Assembly: GCA_964622075.1 (NCBI GenBank)
Contig: CAZUMR010000068.1
Span: forward strand, 1-7,947
Direction: 5' to 3'
Length of the DNA stretch: 7,947 nucleotides
Source: WAPX01 sp964622075
GTDB lineage: Archaea; Halobacteriota; Archaeoglobi; Archaeoglobales; Archaeoglobaceae
Below, in pieces: positions 6,125 through 7,947 of the stretch. Made by a program: the position numbers and the translations under genes. How positions within the stretch are numbered: position 1 is the first letter of the stretch; each line of letters starts with the position of its first letter. The notes under the pieces are model-generated. The model was given only the letters and a program-made list of their open reading frames with translations. It was not told the origin of the DNA and made no database searches.

Positions 6125-6156
6125 TTTTTTACCTTTAACAGGTTTAATTTTTTACC
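6116..6156 (+). repeat. Duplicated end of purL (18-19 bp direct repeat)
   Basis: ACAGGCTAATTTTTTACC (6116-6133) recurs as ACAGGTTTAATTTTTTACC (6138-6156), with TAATTTTTTACC exact in both. The first copy contains the purL stop TAA at 6122-6124 and a T6 run that can end transcription. The second copy creates the upstream TATA-like element of the next gene. Confidence 0.8.
6125..6130 (+). terminator. T6 terminator immediately after purL
   Basis: Six T residues follow the purL stop codon directly, with a second T6 at 6148-6153. Archaeal termination at T runs would separate purL from the GTPase gene, which has its own promoter elements. Confidence 0.45.
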
Positions 6157-6166
6157 GGTTTAATTA
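6141..6166 (+). promoter_or_regulatory. Tandem TATA-like elements of the GPN GTPase gene
   Basis: GGTTTAATTT (6141-6150) and GGTTTAATTA (6157-6166) are near-identical boxes 16 bases apart. Measured from their centres, the first is about 30 bases from the ATG at 6176 and the second about 29 bases from the ATG at 6191, so each could give a leaderless mRNA for a different in-frame start. Confidence 0.5.
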
Positions 6167-6175
6167 GTTTGCCAA

Positions 6176-6940
6176 ATGGCTGGTGAGAGTATGAGGAAAG
6201 TTAACGTTTACTTCATAGGGACTGCAGGAAGTGGAAAAACTCACCTGCTGGCAGCTTTTTCTGAGTGGCTGGACTTTAACCAGATAGATCATGTGACAGT
6301 CAACCTCGATCCGGGAAGTGAGAATATGCCATACTCTCCAGACGTCGATATCAGGGAGAGATTTACACTTGAGGACATCATGCTGAATTATGGCGTGGGA
6401 CCCAACGGAGCTCAGATTCTTGGGGCAGATCTGCTTGGAGCTGAAATAGACGAAATAAAGGAGGAAATAGATGAGTTTGACGTCCCATACGTTCTTATAG
6501 ACACTCCCGGGCAGATGGAGCTATTTACACTGAGGAGGAGCAGTGAAATAGTGATAAACGTTCTGGGAAAGGATAGCGTGGCAGTCTTTCTTTTCGATCC
6601 GGTGATATCAAAACAGCCTGAAGGTTTCGTTTCGGTAACGTTTCTGATGGCCTCCTCGATTTTCAGGTTAAAAATACCGCACATTCCTGTACTGTCGAAA
6701 TGCGATCTTCTTGGTGAAAGGGAGCTTGAAAAAATAGAGAGCTGGAGTGATCCTGACTTTCTTTACTCTGAACTTGGAAGTGGTGTTGAAAGGGATCTAT
6801 TCCACGTGATAAGAGAAGCGGGATTACTTCAAAAACCCATACCTGTCTCGGCAAAAGAGGGATATGGGATGGAGGACATTTACGATAAAATACAGGAGAT
6901 ATTTTACGGTGGAGAGGATATGGGCAGGATACTTTACTGA
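6176..6940 (+). CDS. GPN-loop GTPase, 254 aa
   Basis: The protein is an archaeal GPN-loop GTPase, the homodimeric relative of eukaryotic GPN1-3 that are linked to RNA polymerase II assembly. Motifs are the P-loop GTAGSGKT (15-22), NLDPGSENMPYSPDVDIRE (43-61), the defining Gly-Pro-Asn at 75-77 in YGVGPNGAQ, the switch DTPGQMELF (109-117), a G4 variant SKCD (174-177, usually NKxD) and SAKEG (225-229). The length is typical. Two starts are possible: ATG at 6176 (MAGESMRK) or ATG at 6191 (MRKVNVYF). The second has GGTGAG three bases ahead, closer than usual, and places the P-loop nearer the N-terminus, while the first fits an upstream TATA. The gene ends 10 bases from the convergent ABC ATPase gene, with no T-run terminator between them. 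Confidence 0.94.
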   Translation: MAGESMRKVNVYFIGTAGSGKTHLLAAFSEWLDFNQIDHVTVNLDPGSENMPYSPDVDIRERFTLEDIMLNYGVGPNGAQILGADLLGAEIDEIKEEIDEFDVPYVLIDTPGQMELFTLRRSSEIVINVLGKDSVAVFLFDPVISKQPEGFVSVTFLMASSIFRLKIPHIPVLSKCDLLGERELEKIESWSDPDFLYSELGSGVERDLFHVIREAGLLQKPIPVSAKEGYGMEDIYDKIQEIFYGGEDMGRILY

Positions 6941-6976
6941 TTACTGAGCATTAGAAGTTGCATTTAGAAGTTGCAT
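6934..6976. repeat. Two adjacent perfect tandem repeats at a convergent junction
   Basis: TTACTGA is repeated at 6934-6940 and 6941-6947, the first copy containing the GTPase stop. TTAGAAGTTGCAT is repeated at 6951-6963 and 6964-6976 without mismatch, the first copy containing the ABC ATPase stop on the opposite strand. The junction between the two genes is thus built almost entirely of duplicated sequence. Confidence 0.9.
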
Positions 6977-7673
6977 CTAAAGATAAAGCAGAATAAAGAA
7001 CTCCTCCATGCATTCTCGCTATTCTATCTGCCATTTTTGCATCTTCGATTATGTGGGTGACGTGTATTGTAGTCACTCTTTCCTGCTCGAGAACTCTGAA
7101 TATCGTATCCCTTAACCTCACTCTTGTTTCTGCATCCAGAGCGCTGAACGGCTCATCAAGCAGAAGGAGTTTTGGTCTTACGGCAAGAGCTCTTGCTATT
7201 GCAACTCTCTGCCTTTCCCCTCCGCTCAGAGTTTTAGGCTTTCTTGTTAGCAGATGTTCTATTTCAAGCATTTCTGAAAGCTCAAGCACTCTCTCTTCTA
7301 TTTTCTTCTTTTCCAGCTTTCTTACCCTGAGCCCGTAAGCTATGTTGTCGTAAACGCTCATGTGGGGAAAGAGTACACAGTCCTGATAGACCATTCCGAC
7401 TCCCCTTTTTTCTGGAGGTGTGTGCGTTACATCAACACCGTCAATCTCTATTCTGCCAGAATCCGGGGTGTATATTCCTGCTATTGTTTCGAGGAGGAGA
7501 GACTTTCCACTTCCAGTTGGGCCTACTATTGCGAAGTGCTCCCCCCTTCTGACGCTGAAGCTTACGTTTTTCAGCTCGAAGTTTTTCAGCTTTAAGCTCA
7601 AATTCTCAACCCTCAACACGAATTCGGACTTGGTTTTGTTCAGCCAAGTTTTGTTCAGCAAGTTTCCCGGCAT
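6951..7673 (-). CDS. ABC-transporter ATPase, ModC/WtpC type, with short C-terminus
   Basis: All nucleotide-binding motifs are present: Walker A GPTGSGKS (51-58), Q-loop glutamine Q97, signature LSGGE (149-153), Walker B LLLLDEP (169-175), D-loop SALD (177-180) and switch histidine H207. TPPEKRGVGMVYQDCVLFPH and YDNIAYGLR are typical of molybdate/tungstate and related anion importers, so this is the likely class, but the permease and binding protein are not here. The ATG at 7673 is supported by AGGAGGG at 7679-7685. Relative to relatives the protein has about 18 extra N-terminal residues with a duplicated LNKT, and it ends soon after ARMHGG, lacking the usual G-x-P-x-E-hydrophobic tail. The acidic residue that usually follows the switch histidine is Ile. 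It may be functional but slightly degenerate. Confidence 0.88.
   Translation of the reverse strand: MPGNLLNKTWLNKTKSEFVLRVENLSLKLKNFELKNVSFSVRRGEHFAIVGPTGSGKSLLLETIAGIYTPDSGRIEIDGVDVTHTPPEKRGVGMVYQDCVLFPHMSVYDNIAYGLRVRKLEKKKIEERVLELSEMLEIEHLLTRKPKTLSGGERQRVAIARALAVRPKLLLLDEPFSALDAETRVRLRDTIFRVLEQERVTTIHVTHIIEDAKMADRIARMHGGVLYSALSLDATSKCNF
7633..7659 (-). repeat. In-frame 12-bp direct repeat in the ABC ATPase N-terminus
   Basis: GTTTTGTTCAGC (plus-strand reading) occurs at 7633-7644 and 7648-7659. The 15-base step equals five codons and gives LNKT at residues 6-9 and 11-14, in the part of the protein that precedes the conserved ABC domain. Confidence 0.8.
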
Positions 7674-7678
7674 TTTAA

Positions 7679-7685
7679 CCCTCCT
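7679..7685 (-). promoter_or_regulatory. Strong Shine-Dalgarno sequence for the ABC ATPase
   Basis: The minus strand reads AGGAGGG followed by TTAAA and the ATG at 7673. This is the best ribosome-binding site in the window and contrasts with the apparently leaderless genes. It fixes the start, despite the long N-terminal extension, and implies a leadered or polycistronic mRNA. Confidence 0.75.
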
Positions 7686-7720
7686 GGATTTATGTGGATG
7701 TTTAGTTTATGAAGTCTGTA

Positions 7721-7740
7721 TTTTGAGGATTTTTGAGAAT
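7721..7740. repeat. 10-bp tandem repeat in the ABC ATPase upstream spacer
   Basis: TTTTGAGGAT (7721-7730) and TTTTGAGAAT (7731-7740) match at 9 of 10 bases. The spacer at 7674-7781 is otherwise very AT-rich; on the minus strand it holds T-rich runs after the upstream gene that may act as its terminator. Confidence 0.6.
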
Positions 7741-7781
7741 TTTTTATGATAAATTAAAATAATAAAATAAATAAAACCAAA

Positions 7782-7947
7782 TCACCGGAACCAGTTGATG
7801 CAAGATAAGCATGCACCTTTTGCAACGGACATTTCGTCCTTCACAGCCTCCACTCTGATACTGTAAAACTCTGGCAGGTAACTCTGAACGCAGTCTCTGA
7901 CGACTTCAGTATCAAGATTCATACCAATTCTCCCTCCAAGGGCTATA
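7782..7947 (-). CDS. C-terminal fragment of an unrecognised protein (5' end outside window)
   Basis: A minus-strand frame enters from the right edge and gives 54 residues before the TGA at 7782-7784. It starts near IALGGRIGMN and ends CLSCINWFR. The pattern of a glycine turn (LGGRIG), a helix and strand, then VAKGACLSC near the end loosely resembles the last part of ASKHA-type sugar/acetate kinase folds, where GAA is common, but this is a weak guess. A C-x-x-C pair lies close to the C-terminus. It is on the same strand as the ABC ATPase, 108 bases upstream of it, so it could belong to the same transcription unit, although the AT-rich gap with T runs argues for separation. Confidence 0.55.
   Translation of the reverse strand, partial: IALGGRIGMNLDTEVVRDCVQSYLPEFYSIRVEAVKDEMSVAKGACLSCINWFR

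Noticed and set aside
7051..7749. Plus-strand frames of 77-109 residues opposite the ABC ATPase
   Set aside because: They are antisense shadows; all ABC motifs are on the minus strand with a strong ribosome-binding site.
7741..7781. AT-rich stretch as a replication origin element
   Set aside because: It is short, shows no repeated origin recognition boxes, and is explained by the 3' flank of the upstream minus-strand gene.

Overview
The window looks like chromosomal DNA of a euryarchaeon, most likely a hyperthermophile of the Archaeoglobales type. This is inferred from gene content (UPF0216, GPN-loop GTPase, small archaeal-type PurL, SAM hydroxide adenosyltransferase), the use of AGA/AGG and ATA codons, AT-rich TATA/BRE promoters 26-30 bases from start codons, and T-tract ends. 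No database search was possible, so the genus is not asserted. I see no rRNA, tRNA, CRISPR array, insertion sequence or prophage.

Layout. Bases 1-126 hold the 3' end of an unrecognised plus-strand gene. A 56-residue zinc-ribbon protein follows at 221-391 (plus). It converges with a minus-strand pair: a 55-residue zinc-ribbon protein (1426-1593) that overlaps by 11 bases a MidA/NDUFAF7-like (DUF185) methyltransferase-fold protein (471-1436) which appears to have lost its SAM-binding loop. A repeat-rich spacer (1594-1734) separates this pair from a UPF0216 gene (1735-2157). Upstream of that lie a SAM hydroxide adenosyltransferase (2228-3070, GTG start) and a nitroreductase (3086-3613), 15 bases apart and probably co-transcribed. 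A 216-base divergent region (3614-3829) carries the nitroreductase promoter, an 11-bp tandem repeat, three copies of a CAGGGTRAAAAT element and the purL promoter. purL (3830-6124) is complete and is followed by a GPN-loop GTPase (6176-6940). The GTPase converges, with a 10-base gap, on an ABC-transporter ATPase of the ModC/WtpC type (6951-7673, minus) that has a short C-terminus. The window ends in the 3' part of a second unrecognised minus-strand gene (7782-7947).

How the genes relate. These are mostly separate housekeeping or small accessory units rather than one pathway. PurL acts in purine synthesis, but its partners PurS and PurQ are not here. The ABC ATPase has no permease or binding protein in the window. 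Nitroreductase plus SAM hydrolase is the clearest functional pair by spacing, and zinc ribbon plus MidA-like protein is the clearest by overlap.

The most unusual feature is not a gene. Most of the longer spacers contain short tandem or near-tandem direct duplications of 7-19 bp, several perfect, and some include a stop codon. One of these, after purL, appears to have produced tandem TATA elements matched by two closely spaced start codons in the GTPase gene. I do not see strong evidence for a new multi-gene system; the second-look items are the duplications, the degenerate MidA-like protein with its zinc-ribbon partner, and the truncated ABC ATPase.
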